NCBI GenBank assembly: GCA_902773165.1 | Contig: CACYDO010000211.1 | Coordinates: 1-9,017 of the forward strand | DNA from: an uncultured Ruminococcus sp. | Lineage (GTDB): Bacteria > Bacillota > Clostridia > Oscillospirales > Acutalibacteraceae | DNA: 9,017 bases | Direction: 5' to 3' | Shown here: one piece after another, positions 1-6,478 of the stretch | Position numbering within the stretch: position 1 is the stretch's first letter | Layout: every line of letters starts with the position of its first letter | Program-made: the position numbers and the translations under genes | Notes under the pieces: model-generated | Told to the model about the DNA's origin: nothing | The model's input: the letters and a program-made list of their open reading frames with translations, nothing else | Databases searched by the model: none

Positions 1-1440
1 CTTGACAGCGGCATTAATACTCTTGCCGACGGAGCGATCGCACTCAGCGACGGTGCAAAAACACTCGACAGCGGCGCACAAACACTTTCAAACGGAATAT
101 CCTCCGCAAAGAGCGGTTCAGATGAATTGCTCAGCGGCTTCAAGCAGGCAGAAGCAGGAATGCATTCCTTAAAGGACGGAGCGTCCGCACTTTCCGATGG
201 ACTGACATCTGCAAAGGACGGAGCAAAAAGCGTAGACGACGGAGCAGGCAGCCTTGAAGACGGCGCTGCACAGCTTGCGGCAGGCGCTGAAACTCTCAGC
301 AGCGGGATCAGCACTGCGGCAGAAGGAACTTCTACCCTTGCAAAGAGCGCAGTAGAGCTTGACAACGGTGCAGACGCATTGTCAGCAGGTACACAGAATG
401 CAAAGAACGGCGCAGACGCGCTTTCTCTCGGCATCACTCAGACAGGCGCAGGCGTAAGCGCATTATCAGGGGGAATAACACAGGCAAGCGCAGGAATCGA
501 CCAGCTTGCAGAGGGAGCTGCAACAGGTGCAAAGAAGCTCGGAGAAATGTCAACTAAGATCACGGGCGCAGCAGATTCACTCGATACAACGATCGGATAC
601 AACCAACAGGTTCTTGCAGGATTAAAGGCGATGAAGGAAAACCTCGACCCCGAATCCGAACAATACAAGCAGATCGAAACTATGGTCACAACAATGGAAC
701 AGACCGTTGCAGGACAGCAGGAGATCTCCGACGGACTTAGAACAGGCGCGACCTCCTCAACCGAAGATATTACTGCTCTTACAACCGGTATCTCTCAGCT
801 GCAAACAGCATTCAAGGGCGACGGAACAGCAGAAAACCCCGGTCTTGTTGCCGGAGCACAAGCACTGAACACAGCGTTCTACGGCAAGGAAGAAACAGAC
901 GGACTTATAAACGGCTCTGCTTCTCTTGCAAGCGGTATTGACGCACTGAACACAGGCGCTTCGTCGCTTGCAGACGGAACGGAAAAGCTTGTCACAGGTA
1001 CTTCTCAGCTGGACACAGGCGTTCAGCAGGCAGCAACAGGCGCAAAAACTCTTTCAGCCTCTCTCTCCACGCTTTCAGGCGGTGCAGCTTCTCTTCATCA
1101 AGGTACGCAGGCGCTCTACAACGGTATCTTGACAGCAAGCACGGGCGCAGGCGATCTGAGCACAGGCGCTTCCGCACTTGATACAGGCTTCGGCAAGCTT
1201 TCTTCCGGAGCAAGTGACCTCAACGGCGGACTTGCACAGCTTGAAACAGGCGGAAAGAATTTAAAATCGGGTACATCTACCCTATCGAGCTCGGTAGATC
1301 AGCTTTCGGGCGGCGCTGAAAGCCTCAGAAGCGGAAGCGGCGATCTTCTCAGCGGCTTGTTCACACTTCAGACCGGAACAACACAGCTTACCGACGGTGT
1401 TAACGCTCTTGCAGCCGGATCAAAGGATCTCAAAGACGGC
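1..1440 (+). repeat. Degenerate 21-nt tandem array encoding Leu-x-x-Gly heptads
   Basis: The coding sequence is built from 21-nt units that keep Leu and Gly at fixed positions (often CTT-N6-GGC/GGA). Adjacent copies have diverged in DNA, so this is a protein-level repeat more than a recent DNA duplication. The array has two blocks, about 1-540 and 850-1440, with a non-repeat insert between them. Unequal exchange could change copy number between strains; that is inference. Confidence 0.8.
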
Positions 1441-1629
1441 ATGAAGGAATTCAAGAGCAAGGGTATCGACAAAATTGTCAGTGCTTACAGCGATGATATC
1501 AGCCCTCTTTATGACAGACTGAAAATGCTTAATACGCTCAGCAAGGATTACGGAAGCTTTTCCGGTGCGGCAGACGGCGTTGTTACAGACGTAAGATTCA
1601 TCTACGAAACTGACGCAGTCAGAAAATAA
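1..1629 (+). CDS. Leu-x-x-Gly heptad-repeat exported/membrane-associated protein, 5'-truncated
   Basis: The frame is open from base 1 to the TAA at 1627-1629 (542 codons), so the N-terminus lies outside the window. A TTG at 127 is not the start, because the same repeat continues upstream of it. Most of the protein is a Leu-x-x-Gly pattern repeated every seven residues (for example LADGAIALSDGAKTLDSGA), rich in Ala, Ser, Thr and Gly. The array is interrupted at about 541-850 by a non-repeat, helical-looking stretch containing KAMKENLDPESEQYKQIETM. After about 1440 a non-repeat tail ends the protein (ISPLYDRLKML, YGSFSGAADG, VRFIYETDAVRK) with no membrane segment. Such heptad arrays are known from Pip/YhgE-type membrane proteins and from extracytoplasmic parts of MMPL or ABC-permease-like proteins of Firmicutes. 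I infer the extracytoplasmic C-terminal part of such a protein. The missing N-terminus would decide the family, and the function is unknown. Confidence 0.8.
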   Translation, partial: LDSGINTLADGAIALSDGAKTLDSGAQTLSNGISSAKSGSDELLSGFKQAEAGMHSLKDGASALSDGLTSAKDGAKSVDDGAGSLEDGAAQLAAGAETLSSGISTAAEGTSTLAKSAVELDNGADALSAGTQNAKNGADALSLGITQTGAGVSALSGGITQASAGIDQLAEGAATGAKKLGEMSTKITGAADSLDTTIGYNQQVLAGLKAMKENLDPESEQYKQIETMVTTMEQTVAGQQEISDGLRTGATSSTEDITALTTGISQLQTAFKGDGTAENPGLVAGAQALNTAFYGKEETDGLINGSASLASGIDALNTGASSLADGTEKLVTGTSQLDTGVQQAATGAKTLSASLSTLSGGAASLHQGTQALYNGILTASTGAGDLSTGASALDTGFGKLSSGASDLNGGLAQLETGGKNLKSGTSTLSSSVDQLSGGAESLRSGSGDLLSGLFTLQTGTTQLTDGVNALAAGSKDLKDGMKEFKSKGIDKIVSAYSDDISPLYDRLKMLNTLSKDYGSFSGAADGVVTDVRFIYETDAVRK

Positions 1630-1683
1630 AACAAAAATATTCCCCGGGTCTATCTCAGCGAGATATATCCGGGGATTTGTTTT
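1630..1683. terminator. Rho-independent, probably bidirectional terminator between convergent genes
   Basis: The arms 1642-1656 and 1660-1674 pair as a 15-bp stem (CCCCGG at the base, TATCTC at the top) with two mismatches and an AGC loop. On the plus strand the stem is followed by ATTTGTTTT. On the minus strand it is followed by the complement of the A-rich 1630-1638, which also gives a U-rich tail. It lies directly after the heptad gene stop and between two convergent genes, so it can serve both. Confidence 0.85.
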
Positions 1684-1690
1684 CTGTAAG

Positions 1691-1724
1691 TTTTCATTAT
1701 ATATGGGTATAATTATAATGAAAA
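1691..1724. repeat. AT-rich perfect inverted repeat
   Basis: TTTTCATTATA (1691-1701) and TATAATGAAAA (1714-1724) are exact reverse complements separated by 12 nt. The repeat sits between the bidirectional terminator and the 3' end of the DUF4272 gene, 14 nt from its stop. It has no U-tract after it on either strand, so it is not a classical terminator. It could stabilise the 3' end of the minus-strand message. Confidence 0.5.
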
Positions 1725-1738
1725 TACGATTTACTCTC

Positions 1739-2716
1739 TCAGGCGCTCAGTACAATGTCATACCAATCTATTGTTGAAGATAACACCCATTCCAGCGCCC
1801 TGCGTCTTTCGATCACAACGGAAGGATTCAGATCTCCTGTATTACTATCGGGATTCACGATACTGTCATTTACAGCCCAATGATATCTGTAATAAAGATC
1901 CTGCATATCCAATATCTCATCAGGACTGCGCAGACTGCATTTTTTTATAAAATCTTCAAGCGACTGCGAGCTTGTTAAGAATGAAATAGCTTCTTGACAA
2001 TCACAAAGCGTATCTGCGCCGCTTATATCTTCTACAAGTCCCAAGCACCAGCAAAGCGCCCAATAAGACTCATACGCCCAATCCATATCTATAGTATCCT
2101 GCGTTGAATACGTTCCGTCAATAATCCGCTTCTCTTTGGAGTTAAGCATATTCTCCACGCCATAACGCGTATAAAGCGGCTTAAAAAACTCCAGGCTGCC
2201 TTCGTAATCACCGTTATTATTGATATCGCAGGCTATCTGGATTGTAAGAAGGCAGGCGGCAGCCCTTTTGCAGATCTCCTCCGTGCTTCTGAGCGTGACC
2301 CGATCGTCGTCCAACAGGCACAACAGTTTTTCCGGAGCGGAAATACCCTTGCTGCGGATCATGACGTTATTCTTTTCGCGTCTTTTTTTCTGCTTATCGC
2401 TCTCGGCAGGCTCTGTATTTTGCAGGCATGCATGGGTGCTTTTCATTAAAGATACTGTCGCGTCGTATGAATCGCGGTCAATAGTTATGCGCATAAAGCC
2501 GCCGTTCTGCACCGCAAAATAAAACTCCTTCTCGTTGCAGGTGACATTAAAAAGAGCTTCAACCTGACCGCTGTTTGTAGTAAACAGGTAGCCAATGCTG
2601 ATTTTTAGATCTTTTAATTCGTCTTCGTTTATCAGATCGTTTTCTATCAGTACACGGACAGCGGCATTGCCGATATCCTCCTTTAATTCCTTGTCAAAGA
2701 TCCTGTTGACCTCCAT
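1739..2716 (-). CDS. DUF4272-domain protein of unknown function
   Basis: A 325-residue soluble-looking protein with no signal peptide or membrane segment. The start is the ATG at 2716-2714, with AAGGAGG at 2730-2724 seven bases upstream. Residues about 118-325 carry the pattern I recognise as DUF4272: IRSKGI, RSTEEICKRAAACLL (143-157), WAYESYWALCWCLGL (213-227), SPDEILDMQDLYYRYHWA (264-281), VIERRRALEWV (301-311) and a terminal WYDIVL. The first ~100 residues form a separate, probably beta-rich part (IGYLFTTNSG, EFYFAVQNGGFMRITID), joined by a charged linker (DKQKKRREKNN). DUF4272 has no established biochemical role that I know of. The gene follows the HprK-like gene by 51 nt on the same strand, so co-transcription is likely, but a shared function is unproven. 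Confidence 0.8.
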   Translation of the reverse strand: MEVNRIFDKELKEDIGNAAVRVLIENDLINEDELKDLKISIGYLFTTNSGQVEALFNVTCNEKEFYFAVQNGGFMRITIDRDSYDATVSLMKSTHACLQNTEPAESDKQKKRREKNNVMIRSKGISAPEKLLCLLDDDRVTLRSTEEICKRAAACLLTIQIACDINNNGDYEGSLEFFKPLYTRYGVENMLNSKEKRIIDGTYSTQDTIDMDWAYESYWALCWCLGLVEDISGADTLCDCQEAISFLTSSQSLEDFIKKCSLRSPDEILDMQDLYYRYHWAVNDSIVNPDSNTGDLNPSVVIERRRALEWVLSSTIDWYDIVLSA

Positions 2717-2767
2717 ATATAAACCTCCTTATTATTTGCTTCTGCATACACGTAATTATATTTTCGC

Positions 2768-3466
2768 TCACCGATCTGCGAAAACCTCATTATAGACCAG
2801 ATCAACAGCTTCAAACGAGATCGTGCAGCCAAGCGAATAAACCGGTAAATGTGCAAGCTTATCAACAAGTGACAGCGTTTTCATCATGCCTTCAACAGTC
2901 CCGTCGCGATATGTCTGATTCAAAAGAGTCGGGAACGCTTCTGTTGGTTTTATGCGCTCAATGGTGTTTTCCTTTGCCTGATGAAGTATCACGACGGCGG
3001 CAACATCGGCGCAGTCGTTCGTCTGAATACCGTCTTTTCCGCCGTATGGCGTACCGTAGACCTTTATTCCTTCATCGGATATCTTCAAAAGCGGCTTATC
3101 GTCATTTATCATTCTGACGCGGCCGCCGAAGCGTTCACGCCAAAGCCTTGAATGAGTAGATTTCCCCGTTCCGCTCGGCGCGGTAAAAAGAATGGCTTTT
3201 CCGTTTATTTTCGGTACAGAGCTGTGAAACAGCACAATATCGTCTTCCAGAAGCTTCTCGCATATTTTGCGGTAAACGGCAAGTGTTTCGAGATAGCTTG
3301 CAGACCAGCTTCCGCCGTCCATGTTTTCAGCAGCGATCTCTTCATCGGTGACTGTTATTTTAAACTGCGGCTCTTCGTCCGACAAATAATCGGAATAGTA
3401 TTTTTTTATATAGTCATATTTATTGTCTATTTCTATTGTATGATCGGCAATTTTCGCGGTAAACAT
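2768..3466 (-). CDS. HPr-kinase/PEPCK-fold P-loop kinase-like protein
   Basis: A 232-residue protein starting at ATG 3466-3464, with AGGAGA (3479-3474) seven bases upstream. After a ~70-residue variable N-terminal region it has IVLFHSSVPKINGKAILFTA leading into a Walker A loop APSGTGKSTHS (96-106). A likely metal-binding acidic motif INDDKP (120-125) and GTPYGGKDG (138-146) follow. This order matches the HPr kinase/phosphorylase C-terminal (PEP carboxykinase-like) fold. The protein is shorter than true HprK, lacks its N-terminal domain and shows no clear HprK signature, so regulation of carbon catabolism should not be assumed. Relatives of this size occur beside PqqD-like proteins and in lasso- or other peptide-modification clusters, but no such partner is visible here. 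Its substrate is unknown. The DUF4272 gene lies downstream and tRNA-Thr upstream; I see no convincing promoter of its own in the short gap. Confidence 0.75.
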   Translation of the reverse strand: MFTAKIADHTIEIDNKYDYIKKYYSDYLSDEEPQFKITVTDEEIAAENMDGGSWSASYLETLAVYRKICEKLLEDDIVLFHSSVPKINGKAILFTAPSGTGKSTHSRLWRERFGGRVRMINDDKPLLKISDEGIKVYGTPYGGKDGIQTNDCADVAAVVILHQAKENTIERIKPTEAFPTLLNQTYRDGTVEGMMKTLSLVDKLAHLPVYSLGCTISFEAVDLVYNEVFADR

Positions 3467-3520
3467 GCGGCGCTCTCCTATCCAGACTGTTTTTCAGAGA
3501 ATATATTTGCAAAAATATAT

Positions 3521-3555
3521 GCAAAAGACCGCTTAAACATAAGTCTAAGCGGTCT
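3521..3555 (-). terminator. Terminator following tRNA-Thr
   Basis: AGACCGCTTA (3526-3535) and TAAGCGGTCT (3546-3555) form a perfect 10-bp stem with a 10-nt loop. On the minus strand the stem is followed by TTTTGC and then further T-rich sequence. Its first base overlaps the final A of the tRNA CCA end. It separates the tRNA from the kinase gene and may also act as a leaky attenuator for that gene. Confidence 0.75.
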
Positions 3556-3630
3556 GGAGCTAGTAGTCGGACTCGAACCGACGACCTGCGCATTACGAAT
3601 GCGCTGCTCTACCAACTGAGCCATACTAGC
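3555..3630 (-). tRNA. tRNA-Thr (anticodon CGT)
   Basis: On the minus strand 76 nt fold as a complete cloverleaf. The acceptor arms GCTAGTA/TACTAGC pair fully, the D arm is GCTC...GAGC, and the anticodon arm is GCGCA-TTCGTAA-TGCGC with CGT at positions 34-36. The variable loop is AGGTC, the T arm is GTCGG-TTCGAGT-CCGAC, the discriminator is T and CCA is encoded. It decodes ACG threonine codons. It is a single gene with its own promoter and terminator, not part of a visible tRNA cluster. Confidence 0.97.
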
Positions 3631-3666
3631 ATATAAATCATTCAGCCATTCGCAGCCAACAACATA

Positions 3667-3695
3667 ATTATACTACATTCGTACACTCTTGTCAA
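3667..3695 (-). promoter_or_regulatory. Perfect consensus sigma-A promoter for tRNA-Thr
   Basis: Read on the minus strand, TTGACA (3695-3690) and TATAAT (3672-3667) both match consensus exactly with a 17-nt spacer. The expected start is near 3660, about 30 nt before the mature tRNA 5' end. Exact boxes fit a strongly transcribed stable-RNA gene. Confidence 0.92.
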
Positions 3696-3818
3696 GAGCT
3701 AAAATCTATTTTTTTCGGCCAAGGGGCGCAGGCTGCACACTAAATCTATACACCTACGTCAACATATTCTCCAGTTTTATTTTAACACTAATGAAAAATA
3801 TGCTTAAAAGCGACAATG

Positions 3819-3834
3819 TTAGACAAAGTTCTAA
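3819..3834. promoter_or_regulatory. Possible operator palindrome upstream of nadB
   Basis: TTAGA-N6-TCTAA is an exact 5-bp inverted repeat ending 8 bp before the nadB -35 box. A second, weaker pair TGTC-N8-GACA (3844-3859) overlaps the -35 and spacer. The position suits a repressor. In Firmicutes nad genes are often controlled by the niacin-responsive repressor NiaR (YrxA), and the half-site TAGACA at 3820-3825 resembles what I remember of its sites. The assignment is tentative. Confidence 0.35.
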
Positions 3835-3842
3835 ATTCATTC

Positions 3843-3871
3843 TTGTCACTTTAAGGACAGTGTGGTATACT
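3843..3871 (+). promoter_or_regulatory. Sigma-A promoter of nadBC with extended -10
   Basis: TTGTCA (3843-3848), a 17-nt spacer and TATACT (3866-3871), with TGG directly before the -10 giving the extended TGn motif. The predicted start is near 3878, leaving a leader of about 28 nt before nadB. Confidence 0.85.
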
Positions 3872-3892
3872 GAAATAAGTATAATTTTGAGT

Positions 3893-3898
3893 GGTGAG
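3893..3898 (+). promoter_or_regulatory. nadB ribosome binding site that fixes the ATG at 3906
   Basis: GGTGAG lies seven bases before ATG 3906-3908. The in-frame GTG at 3891 would overlap this site and lie only about 13 nt from the predicted transcript start, so it is an unlikely start codon. The ATG also places the FAD-binding loop at the usual distance from the N-terminus. Confidence 0.7.
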
Positions 3899-3905
3899 CA
3901 CCAAT

Positions 3906-5213
3906 ATGAAAAAAGCTGACATTTTGATCGTCGGAACAGGCGTGAGCGGTCTGTTCTGCGCGCTTAATCTTCCGGAAGATAAAAATATCCTGATGATAAC
4001 AAAGGATATCTGCGAAAACAGCGATTCTTTTCTTGCACAGGGCGGTATCTGCGTATTAAAAGATGAAAAGGATTATGAAAGCTACTACAACGATACGATG
4101 AAGGCAGGACATTACGAAAACCGTAAGGAATCTGTCGATATCATGATACGCTCCTCGCCTGAGATAATCTCCGATCTTATCGGCTTTGGCGTCGAATTTG
4201 AAAAGGACGAAAACGGTTTCATCTATACGCGTGAGGGCGCTCACTCCACACCGCGAATACTCTTTCATGAGGATATTACAGGCGAAGAAATAACGTCAAA
4301 GCTTTTGGCGGCTGTACGCAAAAAGCCAAATGTGACGATACTTGAATTCAATACAATGATCGATCTTATCGTTGAAAACGGCGAATGTCTGGGTATCACT
4401 GTGAAGGACGAAAACGGCAGACTTTACAACATTTTTGCCGACAACACTGTGATCGCGACAGGCGGCGTAGGCGGTCTTTACGTTCATACTACAAATTACC
4501 GTCATCTTACGGGCGATGCGCTCGGAGTATGCATGGAGCACGGTATCGAGCTTGAAAATATTGACTATGTGCAGATACACCCCACATCGTTTTACATGGC
4601 GAATCACGACAGACGTTTTCTCATTTCGGAATCGGTTCGCGGCGAGGGCGCTGTTCTTCTCGACAAAAACGGCGACCGATTTACAGACGAGCTTCAGCCG
4701 CGTGATGTTGTGACCGCTGCAATAAGAAAGCAAATGGAGAAGGACGGCACGCCGCACGTGTGGCTCTCTCTTAAAAATATGGACGAGGAAATGATAAAGA
4801 AGCATTTCCCCCACATCTACGAATATTGCCGCGAACACGGAGTAAATCTTCCCGAGGACAGCATTCCCGTTGTTCCGGCGCAGCACTACTTTATGGGCGG
4901 CGTTCACGTTGATTCCGACAGCAAGACCTCCTGCGGCCGTCTTTACGCAGTCGGCGAAGCAAGCTGCAACGGCGTTCACGGCAAAAACCGTCTGGCAAGC
5001 AATTCTCTGCTTGAAAGTCTTGTATTTGCAAAGCGTGCGGCAGCACACATCGCGCAGAATTATAAGAAAAGCAACATTACGGAAAATATTATTGAAAAAT
5101 ACGAAAAACAGCTTTGCGAAAAGCGTGACAGACTTTTGCTCCGCGACGACTACGTTTCAGTTATGAGGGCAAATATCGAAAAGGCTAAGGAGGAACATCT
5201 AAATGGAAAGTAA
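3906..5213 (+). CDS. nadB: L-aspartate oxidase
   Basis: A 435-residue FAD-dependent enzyme that oxidises L-aspartate to iminoaspartate, the first step of de novo NAD synthesis; anaerobes use fumarate or another acceptor in place of oxygen. Evidence in order: dinucleotide-binding loop GTGVSG (10-15), SDSFLAQGG (39-47), REGAHSTPRILFHED (109-123), ATGGVGGLY (184-192), NIDYVQIHPT (218-227), SESVRGEGAVLLDKNG (241-256), RFTDELQPRDVV (258-269), HYFMGGVHVD (327-336), GEASCNGVHGKNRLASNSLLES (350-371). REGAHS, HPT, HYFMGG and NRLASNSLLES are characteristic of the NadB/succinate dehydrogenase flavoprotein family. The product is about 100 residues shorter than E. coli NadB (about 540): it ends soon after the FAD domain and lacks most of the C-terminal helical domain, as I recall for other clostridial NadB. 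Its last 11 bases overlap nadC, indicating translational coupling. Start at 3906 rather than GTG 3891. Confidence 0.96.
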   Translation: MKKADILIVGTGVSGLFCALNLPEDKNILMITKDICENSDSFLAQGGICVLKDEKDYESYYNDTMKAGHYENRKESVDIMIRSSPEIISDLIGFGVEFEKDENGFIYTREGAHSTPRILFHEDITGEEITSKLLAAVRKKPNVTILEFNTMIDLIVENGECLGITVKDENGRLYNIFADNTVIATGGVGGLYVHTTNYRHLTGDALGVCMEHGIELENIDYVQIHPTSFYMANHDRRFLISESVRGEGAVLLDKNGDRFTDELQPRDVVTAAIRKQMEKDGTPHVWLSLKNMDEEMIKKHFPHIYEYCREHGVNLPEDSIPVVPAQHYFMGGVHVDSDSKTSCGRLYAVGEASCNGVHGKNRLASNSLLESLVFAKRAAAHIAQNYKKSNITENIIEKYEKQLCEKRDRLLLRDDYVSVMRANIEKAKEEHLNGK

Positions 5214-6081
5214 CGTTACCATGCTGCTCAACGCCGACGAGCTTATTTTATCGGCGCTCAAAGAGGATATTTCGAGCGAAGACGTATCGACAAATGCAGT
5301 TATGCCTCAGCCCAAGCTGGGAGTTGTAAGCCTTATCGCCAAGCAGGACGGTATTATCTGCGGTCTGGGCGTTTTTAAGCGCGTTTTTGAGCTGCTTGAC
5401 GAAAAAGCTTCTGTAGATCTTTATTTTAAAGACGGCGACGAGGTGAAAAATACAAATCTTATCGCAACTGTAACGGGAGATATCCGCGCACTGCTTTCGG
5501 GCGAGCGCACAGCGCTCAACTATTTGCAGCGCATGAGCGGTATCGCAACATATACGCATGAGATGGCGGCTCTTTTTGAAGGAACAAAGACGAAGCTTCT
5601 CGATACGCGCAAAACCACCCCTAATATGCGCATCTTTGAAAAATATGCCGTTAAAGTAGGCGGGGGCTGCAACCACCGCTATAATCTCTCCGACGGCGTT
5701 CTTCTCAAAGACAACCACATCGGCGCGGCAGGCTCAGTTACAAAAGCTGTGACTATGGCTAAGGAATACGCTCCGTTTGTAAGAAAAATTGAAGTAGAAT
5801 GCGAAACACTCGAAATGGTGGCTGAGGCAGCCGACGCCGGCGCTGATATCATCATGCTCGACAATATGGATATTCCGACAATGAAAAAGGCTATCGAGAT
5901 AATAGACGGCAGAGCGCAGACGGAATGCTCCGGCAATGTTACTAAAGAAAACGCTGCAAATCTTGCAGATATCGGCGTTGATTTCGTATCGAGCGGCGCT
6001 CTCACCCACTCCGCGCCTATCCTCGATCTTTCGCTAAAAAACCTGCACCCTATTTTCGATACAAAGGTAGGCGCTGTGTAA
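5203..6081 (+). CDS. nadC: Nicotinate-nucleotide pyrophosphorylase (carboxylating), quinolinate phosphoribosyltransferase
   Basis: A 292-residue cytoplasmic enzyme, normal length for the family. It converts quinolinate plus PRPP to nicotinate mononucleotide, CO2 and pyrophosphate, the third step of de novo NAD synthesis. Visible motifs: EDISSEDVSTNAV (21-33), GERTALNYLQRMSGIAT (100-116) with the substrate-binding Arg102, DTRKTTP (135-140), KVGGGCNHRYNLSDGVLLKDNHI (151-173) with His158, Arg159 and Lys169, IEVECE (196-201), IIMLDNM (216-222), ECSGNV (241-246) and GVDFVSSGALTHS (258-270). All expected active-site residues seem present. The ATG at 5203 is nine bases after AAGGAGG (5187-5193), which lies inside nadB. 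The reading frames overlap by 11 bp and share the nadB promoter. nadA is not between or beside them here. Confidence 0.97.
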   Translation: MESNVTMLLNADELILSALKEDISSEDVSTNAVMPQPKLGVVSLIAKQDGIICGLGVFKRVFELLDEKASVDLYFKDGDEVKNTNLIATVTGDIRALLSGERTALNYLQRMSGIATYTHEMAALFEGTKTKLLDTRKTTPNMRIFEKYAVKVGGGCNHRYNLSDGVLLKDNHIGAAGSVTKAVTMAKEYAPFVRKIEVECETLEMVAEAADAGADIIMLDNMDIPTMKKAIEIIDGRAQTECSGNVTKENAANLADIGVDFVSSGALTHSAPILDLSLKNLHPIFDTKVGAV

Positions 6082-6124
6082 GTCTACTGTAGTAACGATA
6101 TTGTAAATTTATTATACATTTTTG

Positions 6125-6157
6125 TAACGTCCGGTTAAAGCCGGGCGTTATTTTTAT
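6125..6157 (+). terminator. Rho-independent terminator of nadBC
   Basis: TAACGTCCGG (6125-6134) pairs with CCGGGCGTTA (6141-6150) in a 10-bp stem with one G-U pair and a TTAAAG loop, followed by TTTTTAT. It starts 44 nt after the nadC stop and ends the operon. Confidence 0.92.
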
Positions 6158-6272
6158 CTTGAATCCGCTGATAATGCCGTGAATACAGGATTTATGCTTT
6201 GTAACCATTTCACCTTCTGTTGTGATATTTTTACTAAAATATTTATTTGCGATAAAATTTATCTGCTTACTA
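6158..6272. other. AT-rich intergenic stretch, nothing recognised
   Basis: Between the nadBC terminator and the next promoter I see no open reading frame with a ribosome binding site, no RNA gene and no clear repeat. The stretch becomes very AT-rich just before the promoter, which could act as an UP-like element. Confidence 0.6.
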
Positions 6273-6302
6273 TTGACAATAGCGCCATGAATTTGATATA
6301 AT
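6273..6302 (+). promoter_or_regulatory. Strong sigma-A promoter of the BIG2 surface-protein gene
   Basis: TTGACA (6273-6278) and TATAAT (6297-6302) match consensus exactly with an 18-nt spacer. TGA directly before the -10 gives an extended -10 motif. The predicted start is near 6309, which leaves an unusually long leader of about 200 nt. Confidence 0.88.
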
Positions 6303-6308
6303 TTATGA

Positions 6309-6478
6309 AATAGAATTGTTGTGCAGCTCGTATTTTACAGATATGTTTGCCGCTGCGTGCGGCGCAAAAAATCCACTGCAAAGGAGGTTGTTGCTTTTTG
6401 CTCCGACGAACGGCGAATAAAACGTCGGCATCGGACTTTCTGATAGTCGATAACTGATGTAAAATATAGTTACATAAT
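6309..6478 (+). promoter_or_regulatory. Structured 5' leader of the BIG2 gene, class not recognised
   Basis: Several hairpins can form by eye. GCCGC/GCGGC (6349-6353, 6359-6363) has a 5-nt loop. GCAAAAA plus GCAA (6364-6370, 6378-6381) pairs with TTGCTTTTTGC (6391-6401), with a 7-nt bulge. CCGACG/CGTCGG (6403-6408, 6423-6428) follows, and a weaker pairing involves GACT/AGTC near 6434-6449. The loop of the second hairpin holds AAGGAGG (6381-6387), a perfect Shine-Dalgarno core more than 120 nt before the real start. No U-tailed terminator is seen. I looked for the conserved cores of cyclic-di-GMP-I/II, cyclic-di-AMP, preQ1, tetrahydrofolate and cobalamin riboswitches and did not recognise any. 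It may be an unlisted cis-regulatory RNA or simply a stabilising leader. Confidence 0.45.

Noticed and set aside
127..129. TTG as start codon of the heptad-repeat gene
   Set aside because: The frame stays open to base 1 with the same Leu-x-x-Gly pattern, and no ribosome binding site precedes 127. It is an internal codon of a truncated gene.
2595..2868. Small ORFs on both strands around the junction of the DUF4272 and kinase genes
   Set aside because: They overlap the two recognised genes and their strong ribosome sites and show no family pattern.
3500..3525. Promoter for the kinase gene from TATATT boxes downstream of the tRNA
   Set aside because: The AT-rich boxes have no -35 match at 16-18 nt; the nearest TTTGCA is only 14 nt away.
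3689..3919. 76-residue plus-strand ORF across the tRNA promoter and nadB promoter
   Set aside because: It starts at TTG without a ribosome binding site, covers two promoters and the nadB start, and its product looks random.
4296..5048. 250-residue minus-strand ORF inside nadB
   Set aside because: It is antisense to strongly conserved NadB motifs, its composition is Cys/Val/His-rich as in shadow frames, and it has no recognisable domain.
6309..6478. Cyclic-di-GMP or other known riboswitch in the BIG2 leader
   Set aside because: The conserved core sequences I know for these classes could not be found; kept only as an unclassified structured leader.
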